Part shown: positions 9,791 to 24,700 of the stretch, piece after piece
Layout: every line of letters starts with the position of its first letter
Position numbering within the stretch: position 1 is the stretch's first letter
Assembly (NCBI RefSeq): GCF_965638725.1
Contig: NC_134950.1
Location: forward strand, 132,137,636 to 132,201,635
DNA length: 64,000 nucleotides
Origin: Aptenodytes patagonicus
Lineage: Eukaryota > Chordata > Aves > Sphenisciformes > Spheniscidae
Direction of reading: 5' to 3'
The notes under the pieces: model-generated
What the model saw: only the letters and a program-made list of their open reading frames with translations
Told to the model about the DNA's origin: nothing
Database searches by the model: none
Made by a program: the position numbers and the translations under genes

Positions 9791-12700
9791 ATATTGCTTG
9801 CTCCATTTCTTAGATACTTGTCTAACTCTGGAACCCACAGATAGTTCAGCCATTACAATTTGTCAACTATTGTGCATCAAGGTAGTAAATTATTTGTCAG
9901 ACAAATGCAGCTGCATCTTTTGGAAGCAGTCTTGCAACACGATGATTACAGAGCTTGTAAGTCATGAAGCCATTAAGCTATTAAGTCATTAATTTTGCCG
10001 ATAGTAGTAGCATTTGCAAATATACATATACTTTTACACTGGAAAATGTGATGCTGATCTCTATGAATGAAGGTTGAGAAGGTTCTTCTTAAGAAGGCTG
10101 AGAGACATCCAGGAAATATGCTTTGATGTTGCCCACCTGACATTCTGAATGACTGAAATGTCATAGCTGTTTCTTCTGAAAATAAATGATAAGGCATCTC
10201 TGACTTGGACTATTAGAACAGTCTGAGAGAGACTTTAAAGAATTTGTGCATATAACATTACATTTTAATCTCTTGGGGAGCTGAGGGGAAGTGAAATATA
10301 GTAAAATAAAATGAAATCCTGCAATGATTTGTTAGTATGTTCAGGATTACAAATTTGCGTCTGCTCTATACATTTTCACAGGCCTCAGGTTTGCAAAGAT
10401 ACCACCTTAAATATTGTAGCATTGAAAATATGCTACTTCATAGTTGGAAAATGTCTAACACTACTGCATTTGATGAATGTTTTAATATTTTCTACGATGA
10501 CACTTTGACATTTACTTCATGTACTGGTTAGCTCTTGATTTGCAAGGCACTTTGTAAATATTTTTCTACGGTGACTTTTAAAAACCAGGTATGCCAAATG
10601 TTACAGTAAGGCAGCGGGAAGAGGAACCAGACTGACTGTTACAAGGAGTGGGGTTAGTGAGGTAAACTATTAAATTCTTACTGTTGTGATAAGTTCTTAA
10701 CTGGGCCCCTAACAGTCCCTATTTTTACCGTGCAGGAGTCATATTCAGAAAGATTGTTGACTCACATCCACTTAACATAATCATGTCAAGTTGCACCTGA
10801 CAAAAGCAACCCAACTGTAGCTATAAGCATGCAAAGCAATTATTCGCAATTAAGACAAATGTAATTGAAAAATAAGTATTTACCAATTGTGGTGTCTCCT
10901 GCAAGGTTAATAGGTTGAGCATTCTCAGTACTAGGAAGTCAACTGTAGACAAGATTGTAAGGCTGAGTGCTTATTTCAGGTCCATGATTTATTAATCCTT
11001 TGGAATTCAGATAGGCTTTTCTTTTCCTGAGAAAAGCCCTTGGCTTTTAACAAGTTCTCATCTCAAAAGCCTTACTGGTCTCCAAGTCACCAGCTAGCAG
11101 AAGTGATGGCTTATGACAAAGATGTGAGCAGCTCCTCAATAGCAAGGAATCATGATTAGATGGTTCTTTTTCTTTTAAAAGCATTTCATACCCTTACCAC
11201 TGACCTGTCATAAGGTCCTGGCTGAGATCACAGCATAATGTCTCGGTTCAGAACTCCCTTGATGATCTCTAGCAAAAGCCTGAAAATACTATTATTGAAA
11301 TATTTCATCACCAGAACTTTTTGAATCTTTTCGTAATTCCTGAGTGGATAAGGTCATTGCAATGTAAAGCCATTGGCATCAACATGAATAAAACTCTCCT
11401 GTGTAGGCAAGGTCCCATGTAAAACTATCCAGTGACTTCTAGTCATTTGAATTTTATGAGACAGAACAAGGAAAATAAATTACCTAAAGTACACCTTGAT
11501 TCCAAATGAAAATACAACTTAACACTGTAACAGTTGAAAGAACATAAAATTGAGTAAGTTGTACAACAAATTAAAAGTCTTCATCTCTCCCATGAGGTAC
11601 GCATATGAGCTAGAAAAACATAAATGCTTCAGTGACTATACTGCATAATACTTCTCTACCCACCCCTTCATGTTCAAGTAGTATGTTAAAAAAATAAAGG
11701 AACACAAAAAGGTGGTTTTTTTATTCAATATTCTTTTGTTTTGATTCCTGTAGTATCACACGGTAGAAAACATGCAGATACTGATCCTTTTCTCAGCTGC
11801 ACTATTACTGGCCAACGTAATGTACTTCCACTGAAGTCAGTGAAATTGTAATGGTTTCGGTCTTGAGTTACTGACAGAAGGAGTAACGCCAGTATCCAGT
11901 TGTGTAACTTCTAACTCGCATAACTCTCCCATTAAATTCCGTGAAAAAATAACCTGGCTAAAGCGTAGAAAATCAGGCCCATAGTCATGACACCAGAGAA
12001 AAGGTGAAAGTTCAGATTTTGTGCTATCAAGTAATCTTGGTAGGTTTCCTTGATTAAGGATAAAGGCTTTAATACCTCCATCATAGATGTCTTTGGACAG
12101 CACAGGGCTCTTGTGTGGGTGCTGCAACAATACTGCCATTTTTCCCTCCCTGAGGGTGTTAAAGAAATAAAGGGCGAGATCAGACTACACGGGTCTGTCC
12201 GTTCCTTGGCACAGCTAAGAATGGGCACCAAGGCTGCTTTTGTTCCCCTTCCTGACTCCCGCTCTAGCACAGAAATAGAATAGCAAAAATCTTGGCTGGA
12301 AGACTATAAAACATAGTGCTTGTGTAGTTTTTCTGTAGTTTTTTGAGCAGTCTACTCTGCAAGTTAATTTAGCTGCAGACAGAGTTGTTCATACTTTCAC
12401 TCGCACAACTCTCATTCCTGTGTTCTTGGCAGACTCTACATCGTAAGTAAACAAGCCCTGAGCTTGTCTTCCATATGCAAAATGGAGCTACCTTAAAATT
12501 ACACCTTGACCATCAATTTTCTTCTTCTTGACATTTCAGAAAATAGGATTCTTCTGCTTCTGATTTGAGTAGCACTCATTTATCACTGATTTGATTTACG
12601 GAAGAGTTTATTTCACATAGTTATGAAAGTAGCTTATATACAGGGTTACAGCAGTGAATGGATTTACGTCACCTGGAAATGTGTGGAAAGACAGTTTCAA

Positions 12701-15700
12701 TACTTTTGGAAAAGCTAACAAAAACTACAATTAAACAAATAAACCATGTCTGAAAACACCAAGATAAAATCATTGTCACGTAATTTTTTTTTCCTCCTTA
12801 ACTGGATAATAAAAAGCAGTCATAGCATCTGTGCAACGGGATTGTTGCAGTCCAACTCAGATTCTGTATGTAATGTTCCAGTTTCACAGAACCCACCAGG
12901 GAAAATACCCAGCAGAGCTGAATATACAATTAAAACAAAAATCCATTTCCTCTTATTTGAGTAAGGATGTGATTACTCAGTGACCATAGTATCAGTATAA
13001 GAACTATTAGTATCACATATAGATTTTTAACAAGCCTCACTTTAAAGTAAAAACCACAAATGCTGGTTAAAGTCAACATTAAATTTTGTATTTAGCACTA
13101 TTTTTCTGGTGTTTTAATAGGTGTTGATATAGATAAACGATTTATGTCGCTGATTTGAATATTTCAGTTTCAAATAAACTGGAATAATATGGGTTTAGTT
13201 GCAACTGGAAGGCTCACATGGCATTTGTCTTTTCCCCACATTCTTTAATTAATTTGGCTAAGAGCTAGCCTGTACTAGAAGAATCTTAGCTGTCACACTA
13301 AGTTGGCACAGCTGCATTCCTTGTGACAATGCAGGACACTACCACTTTCTTTCCAAACACAACCAGACCACCCACATAAACAACACTGACAAACTATCAA
13401 TCAGTTATTTTTTGTGTTGGCATAACTGTATATTTAAGGGTTACCAAAACATTGTGCCTGTAACCCTTAGTAGTATAGAACTGGCATGGTAGTTAAGATG
13501 AACTCAAGTTCTACTGAAGACACAAAATTCACTTTTGTCATATGAACTAGCGAAGCAGAGACTAGACTCCCCGATGGTTTTCAACTTGTTAGCCATGTAG
13601 ACTGGAGTTCTGAAAAATAATTCTTCCTCTAGTTAGATCTCACAGGTTAAAAACTCACTTTTAATTTTATGAAGATGAAAAAGTTTACTCAGCTTTTAGG
13701 GTTTAAATATGAACTATTCTAGACAAGAAATTAATTCAAAGTGGAATAACCATTCTGTCTACAGTTCATCAGTATTAGAATATCTCAACGATGAAATCAA
13801 AGCGCTTCTAACATTGACACACTAGGTTTGTACCACTGCAGTAAAACTGTCATTCCTGGAAGGAATGTAATGATAAGAACACAGCTTTGTCTAAATGAGG
13901 GACACAGATGTTATGACAGAAACCTCGAGTGTAGACACCTCTTATAAAAATGAGGTGCTTCAGCCTAATAGTTTTAAGAACAGTGGTAAAACACATCTAG
14001 TAGTTTAAAGTCAGCTTAGTATGTCTAAACAATAACAAGAAGGAATAAAAACTCATTCTGTTTAAGTAAATCGTAAATAGTGAGAAGTCCCTGGCTGCTG
14101 TAAATGAAATTCTGGTAGTTCTACTTTAATTAAGGCTGAAGAAACTTAATTTTTCCATGGACTGCTTAGCAAGCAACGTAGTAGCATGACAATCCTGTTA
14201 CTGAAACAGGTCATCCACTAATTTCTTACATGATAAAAATATTTTTAGAAACAAACTTACAAAAAACCTTAAAAATTAAGCACCTATTAAATTCGAAATT
14301 CACAAGCCATTTATGGAAGAGATAAAAAAAAAAAGAAGGCAAACATAGAAGCCCTCCAGTTCTCTAAACAAACAAATAACACAGTTAAAATGTATTCCTG
14401 TATCTTCTAGTCACCTTATGCAAATACATTCCAGGACTTGTACAGTGTATGTACCGCAGTGTTTACTGGAGGGACGAATGGTTAACTTTGCACATACTCT
14501 AGAGGGATTAAGTCTCATTAACTCAGAATGAATTTGCTTATGTCAGACTCTCCAATATTTTCACATTATTGTTCAACACAACAGTGTACAGCTTGTCTTT
14601 CAATTCAAAATCCAGTTTTGAACTCGAACTCATCTTTGCTACCCAAATCAAAGTGACTTTTTTGAGTCTCATTAAAAACAGACAAATCAACCCGCCCCAC
14701 ACATTTTCCAAATGCTGGATTCCATATGGCTACTTTTTAACATGACAACTATAGAGGTTAAATACATGCATTTTAATGTTTTATTCATGCCTTCAAATAA
14801 TTTGCTTATTTGTTTTTTCCTAAGAACTCAACTAGCAGTGTCTAATATCATGGGAGACAGGATATTTTTCGTGAAATGGCCCAAGTTATCAGCAGCAACA
14901 TTTTGAATTAGATAATCATTAAAGCTCAACCATCAATTTGGCGGGTGATTAAGACTGGCTTTTCACGAGGGTTGTCATACAAAATGTCCAGTCTTTAGAA
15001 AAGAACTGTGCTTTTTTTCAATAATCTAGCTGCTAACATTAGAGTTCAAAATCAAGATGATACTTTTTGTCTTCAGTTGAAAACTGACCCACAGTTTATG
15101 GGGAAGGGATGCTTGCTGGTCTTCATACTGCAGTAGAGTCTGTGGCCTCTTGTGTGCCATGTTTACTAGGTATAGTCTATATAAACAGAATTTAAAAAAA
15201 GCAGACATTGCCACAAAAAAAGATTACTGTAAATACTGTCACTAGAAGTGCTTTAGCAGCTTCATTACAGACATTTGAAGAATTTTAAGTTGAACTGCAA
15301 GGTAAGAGCAACAAAAATTAAAATGTATAAGACTACCTTATTTACCTATTACAATACTGATTTGGTATTCAAAACTGCATCAGTTCTCCCTGAATGAACA
15401 ACATACTCCAAGACTTCTTGTTTTTCTCATTTTCTTGTTGGTTTTTTTTCAGTTTTCCCCCTCTTAAAAACTGATGCAGAATGTTTCTTATTAACTGTCT
15501 TGCATTTTTTAACATTCTCCACAGCTGCTGGAGGCAATAGTTTGAATCCTTCACAATATTGATATCAAAACATAAAATCATATTGCCAAGTATCATGATA
15601 TTCAAATGTTTTAACAAGGACTAGGCATAAGGGTCTCTCTTTCTCTCTCTCATTGCTTCCTCATCAAGGTGATCTTGTCAGGAGTCAGGACCTGCCTGGG

Positions 15701-18700
15701 AGGGCAGGACCTGCCTGGCATCATCCTAGGATGGAGGCTGCAGCATGCTGATGTTGGGATCCCACTGACGTCTTCCTTGACATGCTTTTTTTTTCAAAAG
15801 CACCACTTCATTTACCTACTTTCCTGCTGGGACCACAGCTCTTTCAAATTCATTTGTCTGACACAGATGTTCTGTCTACTGCATGAAAGGAAAGCCTTAT
15901 CAGTTGAGAAGCGAAGGACAGTATAGCCTAACTTTTGTCTCTCCACCTTCTCACTGGCGGAGCAAAGAGGCCCACAGCTACCCATCCTGATTTTTGGGAG
16001 ACAGACTTGGGAGGAAGATGGCAAAGACTGAGCCACAACTGCCCAAACAGGCTGTGCAGATCAGGGCATCCCTTTACAACCAGTGTCACATCATAAAACT
16101 ACCACAGTACCAACACATTTAGTCATCACTGTTTATCACAGTTCACTTCACATTGCTTACAATCTGTGGCACTTTAAATGAAGGAAGATTGAGATAATGT
16201 CATAGATTTCCACTTCAAGGTTTTTCAGACAAATGCATATTACTTTTTTTTTTTTTTGTAAATAGAATTAAAGAATACATTAGGTAACAAGCTAACTTTC
16301 TATTGCTTCCCTGCATAAGGACTATAATTTAGAATACCTAATATGGAATATGTAACTTTTCCATACTCATACTCCATTTGTAGTCCCACTCCACAACACT
16401 ACCATGAAAGTGGCAAATGTCAAGTGAAATGTGCAAACGGACCTGTACTGCCTAAGAACTAACAAGCTGACATACCAAGAGCACTGCAAAAGAACATACT
16501 TCAACGTGTGTCATATAAGCCCACCTGGGACTCTAGATACTCACGTGGCTACTTGAGCCACACTACAATACCTTCAGCAAAACTTATTTTTCACTTAAAA
16601 ACCCACTTTGACCTACAGAGAGATTTGGCAAGGGTCTTGGCAGAATTTAGATACAGAATTTGCCAGACACCTACCAAACTCTGCATGTATTTCAAACCCT
16701 ACGTTTTCACAAATGCATTTCTTGAAGACACCTAAAGTTCTGTTTCCGCACGGTCACCTGAACCTTGTCAATGCTAGGTATGTGGAGCTGAGGCCCACTG
16801 CGATCCAAGTACTCCCATACAAATCATGGAATTTTTATAATTAAGAAAAGACAGGTTTATAATGCATGGGAAATGCAGAACAATAGTCATGTTAACTGAA
16901 CCACTAAAGTAATTTTTTTTAAATTTTTTTTTAGGCAAAAATCCATCAGTAATTGCCTGAGTAGCATCACTTCCAACAGTGTTGTTTCAACATTATAGTC
17001 AAGGATCTCAGCTCATTTTAGTACTGGACTGCAAGCGTGGCAAGCTATCTAAGGTCAGTGCCTAATGAAACTATTACAGAAATGTTAGCTCGCTCAGTGA
17101 ATAGCTCATATAGACTTAGGGCTGAAAACACTCGAGAGCTACTAGTTTTAAAATCATGTTCCAAGACTATTACTATACAATTCTTTATTATTATGTTTTA
17201 TGCTTTTCTATTTCCTTTTCCTAACTAGGAGCATCCTGACCTACTAAGTCTTTTCTGTCTCTGACTTACATAATTAGCTGTTAAAGTGAAAGAGCTACCT
17301 TTCCAACGCTTTAGTGCAGACTACACAAGGTCAAAGTAAAATGTCACACAGGTCGACAATATTTAGTACTGAGCATCTGCCAGCTATTCCTTTGCTTTCT
17401 GGACATGAACATTAAATTCAAGTGTAACTGTTTATATCTTTATTTCAGGCACCTCTAGAACATTCATCGTCATAGTAAGCATAATAACTAGACGTAGATA
17501 GATCTTAATTTCTGCAACAGAAATATTATTTTAACATATATAAAGGACATCATTCACTTTGTAAACCTTATTTTTATTCTCTGAAACTAATTTCATCTCA
17601 CTAGGGTTTCATATGGACATTTTCAGATCCCCTTGCTCTACTGCAAAGTGGATAAGCCAGATATTAAGTAGATGCATCAAGATAATGCAGTAAAGTAAGT
17701 AACAGATGCAGTTTTTATCACAAGTGGTACATTTATTGTTCTTCAAACTAACAGAACCATGTGAATGCTAAATTTCTCAATTAAAAAAACCCACACAACT
17801 TTCCAGTCTGATTATTAGCCATTTAGGCCCCCAAAACAAAAAGTACATGCACAGCAAAAGCTTGACACCCACACAGAAATCTATGCCAAAGTAGTTTTAG
17901 AAAATATCATACTTCTAAAATCAATTATTTTTTGAGGCCTAATATATTATTTTGAACACTTGATTTTGGCAGAAAAGTTTTCTAATTTTTGGTTGCTAAA
18001 AAAAGCTTGAAAATGCAAATCCAAAGCACTTGAAGACAAGAAAGCAGACAAAAAGAACCAGAAATGTGTGTCCTTCTCAAGCTTCTAATTTTTAAGCCAT
18101 ATAATGATTACTTGCGACCTAAATTATGATTTTTGAATGCTTTAGATGTCAATATTATAAAAATGGGATAGAGGATCACTAGTAAGATATCAAGATTTGC
18201 TTCCAAGGACCAGTCATGTGCAAGGATCAGAGGGACAGAACCATCCGTATGACAAGAAGTCAGTATCCAGCACTAACTGCATGTGACATCTATCAGGATA
18301 TTTACTGCAGATTCTACAGTATGACAGAAGTGACCAAGCTAACTGTAAGCAGCTTGGCTTCGAACTAGAGGCAATTTAGCTTCAGCAACAAGTAACTATT
18401 TACATGTGTGGAAACGATATGCATGCAGAAACGTTTACTGGGGCTGTCAGAGCAATGACTGCTGTGCAGGACACATGGAATGTCAGAGTCCTAACTTCTA
18501 CAGGCTCATGTACAGCCTTGTGAGGCAGCGGGAAATACCAGAGGGCTGTCAATATTGCCAAATCACCCAACTTTATCCCTTTCTAAAAGAACCTGAGTTT
18601 TATAGGGTTCAGCTTCTTTGAATAGTCTCCCTCCTACTGCAAATCAGAGTCCCTACTTCACCATTTGTGTCTTCAAGTACAGCAGTAATTCTTCAAAGCT

Positions 18701-21590
18701 CTGCACCAACTTGGTTAGATTATTTCTGCTCTTGCAAATAACGTGATTTGAGCTAACTCAGCTATTTCTACGCTACACCACACCATGTCACATAGTCATG
18801 CAGAGTGAAACTAAGCTGGATCCAATATTCAGAGCGTTCAACAGAAGGGCCAGATACTGTCTTTAGGACTGTTACAAGTTTCTATAAAAATAGCCATAGA
18901 AGAGTAATTCAAAATTGACAGAAAAGATTCCACTGTGATTAAGTGAATGAAAAGGGGAAATAAAAAGCAAACCTCTCAAGATCTCGCTTCCAAAATGAAC
19001 CGTTACATATAACTTCTTTTCCTATCTTCCTTTAACCAAGACTGAGAAACCACCTCATTAATAAGAAAGTTGAAGTATGTCAGAATCTGTTTTCAAAGAG
19101 ATAAACAGAAGGTTCAGGAGGATGGACAACAGCATGTGCGGGCAATCAAGGGAAGATTCCAGTGATGTTAACAATAACACAGTACATAATTTATTTTCTC
19201 TCAGAGTAGATTATTTTCTCATTACTCTGATGAAGCATGAATCTGGAGTAATGTACACTCATAGCAGCAGATACCTGAAGCTAAGATTAAGATCTGTAAA
19301 TAACATTTTTCAGCAACTGCCATTATAAGTCAATTCTGAAAGTCTACAATTCAGGTATGTAAAGAACTGGACTTTTCCGAAGGCTGATAAGGCAATTATA
19401 TCACCCAAATTCACATGCTTCTGCCTATCAGCTCTACAGCATAAAATGGTAAGTTAAATGCTAGTTAAAATTTCATTGTTTTTCATTGTTTTCCTCCTTC
19501 CAAAGGTAAGGAAGTAATACAGGTGACAATTCCACCTGTATCGAGTTCTTCTTTAAACCCCTCTCCCCCCCCCTTTCTTTTTTTAATTTCATGACAAGTT
19601 TTAACATAGAGCATTTTCTTGAACAAATCATTGTTCAAAAAAGTTTCTAAGACATCTCAGGGCTACATGATCTTTTGTAGATAGCCCTCAGTAAAATTCC
19701 AACATCCTTACTTGATTTAATGCCAAATCCCTGATTTGGTGGCTTTCCAGCACCTTTTGGGTTGGAATGTGAGTTATTCTCACAGCCCTGGACCGAGTTT
19801 CTAGAGTATGCTTTTGTAGCTCAATCTTCATTTTATGTGCAGCTCTAATGCTACAAGAAACTATTAACATAAAGGTCTCAAACACAGTACATCCTATTTA
19901 ATTATACCAAATGACTGGTATCAGGCCTAAACACTTGAGTTAGCTTAGCCTGGTACCACCATCCCAGTATGCAAGTCCACTGTCCAATGCCTTGTTATTT
20001 CCGAGCACTGCCGCCATTTGTGGCTATGGTCATCTCCACTTATTTTGTTCTCTGTAATTCTTTTCCAGTCTATGGTGGCAACTGTGGGGGGGTATCCATG
20101 GTTTGAAAAACTGTAGGCACAACAAAATTATGAACACTCAGACTCTTACAGAAAGTTTCTAATTTCAAGTAGATACCTCATATAATTCTGATTAACAAGT
20201 CAAGGAATGCCTGTGCAATGGAGGACACAAAAGAAATAGTGTAAACTTTAATTCAGACAATTCAGTTAAGCAAGGGTTTTCTGAGCAGGTAACTGAGGCT
20301 TCCACTAAATAAGGAAATAAATGGTTCATTTTGGAAACAAGACTTTGAGGGCTTTGCTTTTTTTTTCCCCTGATGAAAGGTATTTCTTAACTTTTCTTAA
20401 GTCAAGTGCCACACCAACAGGGGACATCAGTCATGTGGCTTGCTATAAATATCCTTGACATCAGTCCTATTCAGGAAGGAAAAAAATATTAAAAGCAGAG
20501 AATAAAATGGAGACTTTTTTCTTTAGAGAAACATAATTAATGAAATTGTGGACACGTTTTATACACAAAGGCACTCAGAAGTATTGGAATCTCCTTTGTT
20601 CTCCAACACTCCATCCTCTTGTTATATACAAGTCATTGTGATAAATCAGAGCTGACTAGTGGTCTTCACCATTAAAAAAACTATGTTTCTAATGAGAAAA
20701 TGATTTATACATATAAAATGATGATTTTAACTGAATACAAAGAAATGTCTATCAACACAAGACTAACACTAAAATCTAGCCAGACAGTGAAAAAATGTTA
20801 ATATTCAGGGAAAATAGAAAAAGAGAAAAGATTAATGGAAATTCTCAAAGATCTAGCTAAACTACTGCTAGTGAATACTCAAAAGAAACGATTAAAAGAC
20901 AAAACTGTATTTTTTAGTCTTAAGACATCCTTCTTTATTCTGTAATTGATATCATTTCACTGGTAGAAGTAATGTTCACAGATACAACAGTGGGATTTAT
21001 TATACTATTATATCAAAATGTAGGGACTGTACTGTATTTCAAACTGAAGAGACTTTAATTACCAGTATAAACCAAAACATTAGACTATGATGTTATCTTT
21101 TTGTCCTAAAGCAAACAGCTCAGGAAGGACATCAAACGTATCTAAAAACATAAACATCTATTAACACACTAATCTGTAAATTTACCTCAATAAAGACATT
21201 TCCAATCATTCTGGCAATGAAAGTTGACAGTGTGAAAGTTTACTCCAGAACATTCAATATTACTTACAGTAATTTTGGTAATTAAAACATGTAAGAGGTT
21301 TATGCTATTTATTTTTTGAGTAAAATCAAGAACCTAAACTTAAAAAAGGGAAAGTGCTACTCATGTAACATAAAATCAGAAAGCACAACATACTGACTAA
21401 AAACTTAAAAAGATTCTTGTTCTAATTTTGTTTTCCCACCAATTCATCATTAAGACTTCTGGCAAAAACTCTAAACCAAAGACTTAGTGCCCAATTTGCA
21501 AGTAGTTTAGTATCCTATATATACATCTAGATCCAAATATACATTCCAGCAAAGACACTGCAAATGAAACTCATTCAAAAGTTAATTAAG
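9791..21590. other. long AT-rich intergenic region
   Basis: About 11.8 kb without a recognisable gene. It contains only short open stretches with no conserved features. A segment at about 11810-12000 has phrases such as CACTGAAGTCAGTG and AAAATCAGGCCC that recall old amniote SINE/MIR-type repeats, but too weakly for a call. A 14-bp unit, CAGGACCTGCCTGG, occurs twice at 15686 and 15705. Confidence 0.45.
15686..15718. repeat. 14-bp direct repeat, two copies
   Basis: CAGGACCTGCCTGG at 15686-15699 and again at 15705-15718, 19 bp apart, in a locally G+C-richer patch. Family and function are unknown. Confidence 0.7.
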
Positions 21591-21595
21591 GCTTT

Positions 21596-21739
21596 TCTAC
21601 ACATGGAAGTGTTCCTGATTAATTCCATATGGGGCCATTCTTATTACAGAAGTGCCTCATTCCATTTTAGTTAAAACAAACTGGTTTGTTCAGGAATGAG
21701 AGTTGCCTGTACATGGAATTAATCAGAATCATTTGTAGA
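21596..21739. repeat. degenerate 145-bp palindrome, MITE-like
   Basis: Nested inverted matches run inwards: TCTAC (21596-21600) with GTAGA (21735-21739); CTGATTAATTCCAT (21615-21628) with its exact complement (21713-21726); CTCATTCC (21656-21663) with GGAATGAG (21693-21700); and a central AACAAAC-TG-GTTTGTT (21675-21690). The centres of symmetry drift by about 15 bp, as expected if indels accumulated in an originally perfect palindrome. This suggests an old non-autonomous DNA transposon or another foldback element. The family is not recognised. Confidence 0.65.
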
Positions 21740-24700
21740 CTATTTTAATTACTTGTGACCAAATAGGATTTAAAAAAAAAAAAAAATCAGTAGGCTTTAA
21801 TTCACAAGAAGTTTTGTGCTGGCCTAGAGGTCTATCTGTAGGGATCTCCTTGTGAGAGGATCTTAAATTAAAAATCTGATAAAAAATATTAATTATTAAT
21901 GAGTAATATTTTGACCTTTTTCAATAGGTATAGAAAAAAATTAAAGGAAGTACACTGTAGTGAAAATACACACAAGTCTTAAGTTTCTGAAGAAGGGTTT
22001 TTAGATTTCAGGCCCTGTAGTTGTGTCTCTCTTCTCACTTCATAAACAATCTGATCTTACTTGAGGGTCAGGACTGTTTCATAGTCTGCAATAACTGCAT
22101 GACAAAGATTACATCAGAAGATGGCACACAGGACTGGAACCTCTCTCTTTTCCTCTGTCTTGTGCAATAAAGGAACTTGTATGCCAGAGCAACACCCCCA
22201 CCCGACTGTTTGCCATACATGCGTATCACCTTGGCTTTGTCCTTACACAAAGGATGGAATGAGGTGCCTCAGCACACCGATGTTGAAGTGGAAGGGGAAA
22301 GCAAGAAGATGAAAATGCCCATACAGAAGTTTTCCAGGAAGGGTTTCAGAGTGCTCAGGCCACAAGACTAGTATTGCCGATAACACAATAGCATCACCAC
22401 CTAATATTTTTGGCATATGTCTAGACTGAGAATACATTTGTAAGAATTGTACATAGCCCATTCTCAGTACTTGCCATTCCTCTTCTTTGTTTCCTTTGAT
22501 TCAAACATTTTTGAATGCTTGAAAAGTAACGATTTTGGCTGCCTGTTCAGATGACCTATCGCCATCCTGTGGAGAAAAAAAAGGGGGGGGGAATTTAAAG
22601 TGCACTTTGTTTTTTATAACCCTACACACATCAGCTTTGTGAGAGATACACCACAATGATAACCCTTATGTAGTCAATACCTTACATATTTCTTATTCAT
22701 TATTTGAATATATGATTTTCACCTGGTAGATAGAAGATTGCAAAGGATTTGGAAAATTGTATCTCTCTCAAATCAAGTGCACTTTGCAGGCAGTTAATGA
22801 CTTCTGGCTTAGTGAGTACCAACACTGCAACAGACAAAAAGCGGTATAATACCAGAAACTATCTGAATATATTTGTTGGCTCCCTTTGGCAAAAGCATGT
22901 TTAGGAAGCTCTTGTCCTTCCTAAAGAATTCTAGCTGCTTTAGAAAACAGGCTGAAGTATGAAGTTTCGAAAAGATTTTGTAGGATTTACTTACACAACA
23001 AGAATTTTTGGCATAATATGCTTGCTATACAGACTGAATGCAACTTTTTTTTTTTTTTGGCAGTATATACATCTCAGCTACGAGTTCTACTGCAAATGCA
23101 GTTATACTAAACAAGTAACTTGGATAATATACCTTATTTCTCCTCTAGTGGAACACAGCTGATTTCAGCAAATGGGCCTTTCTACCCATTTGTCATGTAG
23201 ACATGAATTGTGTTTAGATCATTAGACTTTGTTGATATGACCAGTACAAGGGTAGCTTTACCAGCAAACCTGTCAACTGTAGACAGTCATATGCAAATAA
23301 TCCTCAACTATTCAGTACTGTGTCTGTAAAAGGTCTGTAGTTACTGGTCTAATAGCTGTTAAAGAGCTCACTCAATCTGCTATTAACTCTCAAATAACCA
23401 ACAACTCAAATATCCTACTGTTGACTGTTTAACTCTTTGTGTAAGAAAGGAGGACACAAGCCAGAAATGTAGTGTTCACTGTAAATATTTCATTCTGATG
23501 CTGAGCTCAGCAGGTGATAAATATAATTCCTTGTCCTTTTCCTTCTTACTTTAGTCAGGAAGATGTTAGCCTAATGGCATCCATAAATAAACTCAAGCAG
23601 CCTCATACTATACCAAATGCTGCTGTTTGGTGACTAGGAAAGGTTTCGGGTGACTCATTACATGACAGGTGGGACATCTTCCGAAGCAAGAGAGAAGCTT
23701 TAATCTCTGTTCCAGCAGGGAGGGAGTGTCCTGTAGTAACATGATGGGGCAGCAGAAAGAGTTCAAACCAGTGTTAAAAGCCCTTTTATCCTAAGTATGG
23801 ATCAGCTATTTTGCTTCCAAAAAACAGAGTGTGGGTTCTCACCTGCTGTCTGCAAACGTGGCAGTCAGCATTGATGTGAGGAACTCAGTGCTAGGTATTT
23901 GTATCAAGAAGTAGTTTTCCTTACGTGAGCAAAACCGGCAAAGATCCACTGCTGTTTTTCCATCTTCTTCATGGTGTCAGCACATAGGATAGAAAATTTC
24001 AGGGAAGGTAGAATGCAGTTTGCTTGAATTTAAGAGAATAATAAACCGAGTAGACAGAGTTCAGTGCAATAGGAAGTCAAAACCCTCAGCTAGAAATCAG
24101 GATGAAGAAATCTAAGAGATCACAAGATACAGAAGCCTGTGGACTTTAAGCCATAGATGAAAACAGCCCAAAATCAGAAAGATCTGTCTCAGATTCAAAA
24201 TACGAGCGGACATCTGCAGATTCAATGTACTAAGTTTTCTTTTCAGGGTTTCCCAATTCTATACACTAGTGTACGAGAGTCTGGATATGCATATAAGATT
24301 GCAGCCCACTATTTCAATCATGTCAAATGCCTATGTGATTTTTAATCTGTGGTCAGAAATAATCTTAAGAAGCTCAAAGCATTTATAACATATACTGTAA
24401 ATAGCATTTTGAATTAGGATTTTGTATAAGTGAAGGTTTAAAAGTACCGTTACCCCTCTATCAGTTCTATCCTTTTCAGTAGATAATTGTTATAAAAGTG
24501 AGAAATTATGAAACCCAAATTTGCTGGGTTTATTTCATCAAATATAAAATACAGACTCTGGAAGTTATTGCTTTGCTGAGGTCTTTCCTGGTTGAAATTT
24601 AGGCAATAAAGAATGGGTCCAAATGGTAGAAGCAAAAAGGTGTCTTTGGACTTGGGAGACATAAGAGGATAAACATTTTAATTCTCAATATTACTGAACT

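Noticed and set aside
11810-12000. Possible MIR/AmnSINE-type old SINE
   Set aside because: Only short phrases fit and I could not trace a full element; mentioned in the intergenic entry but not called.
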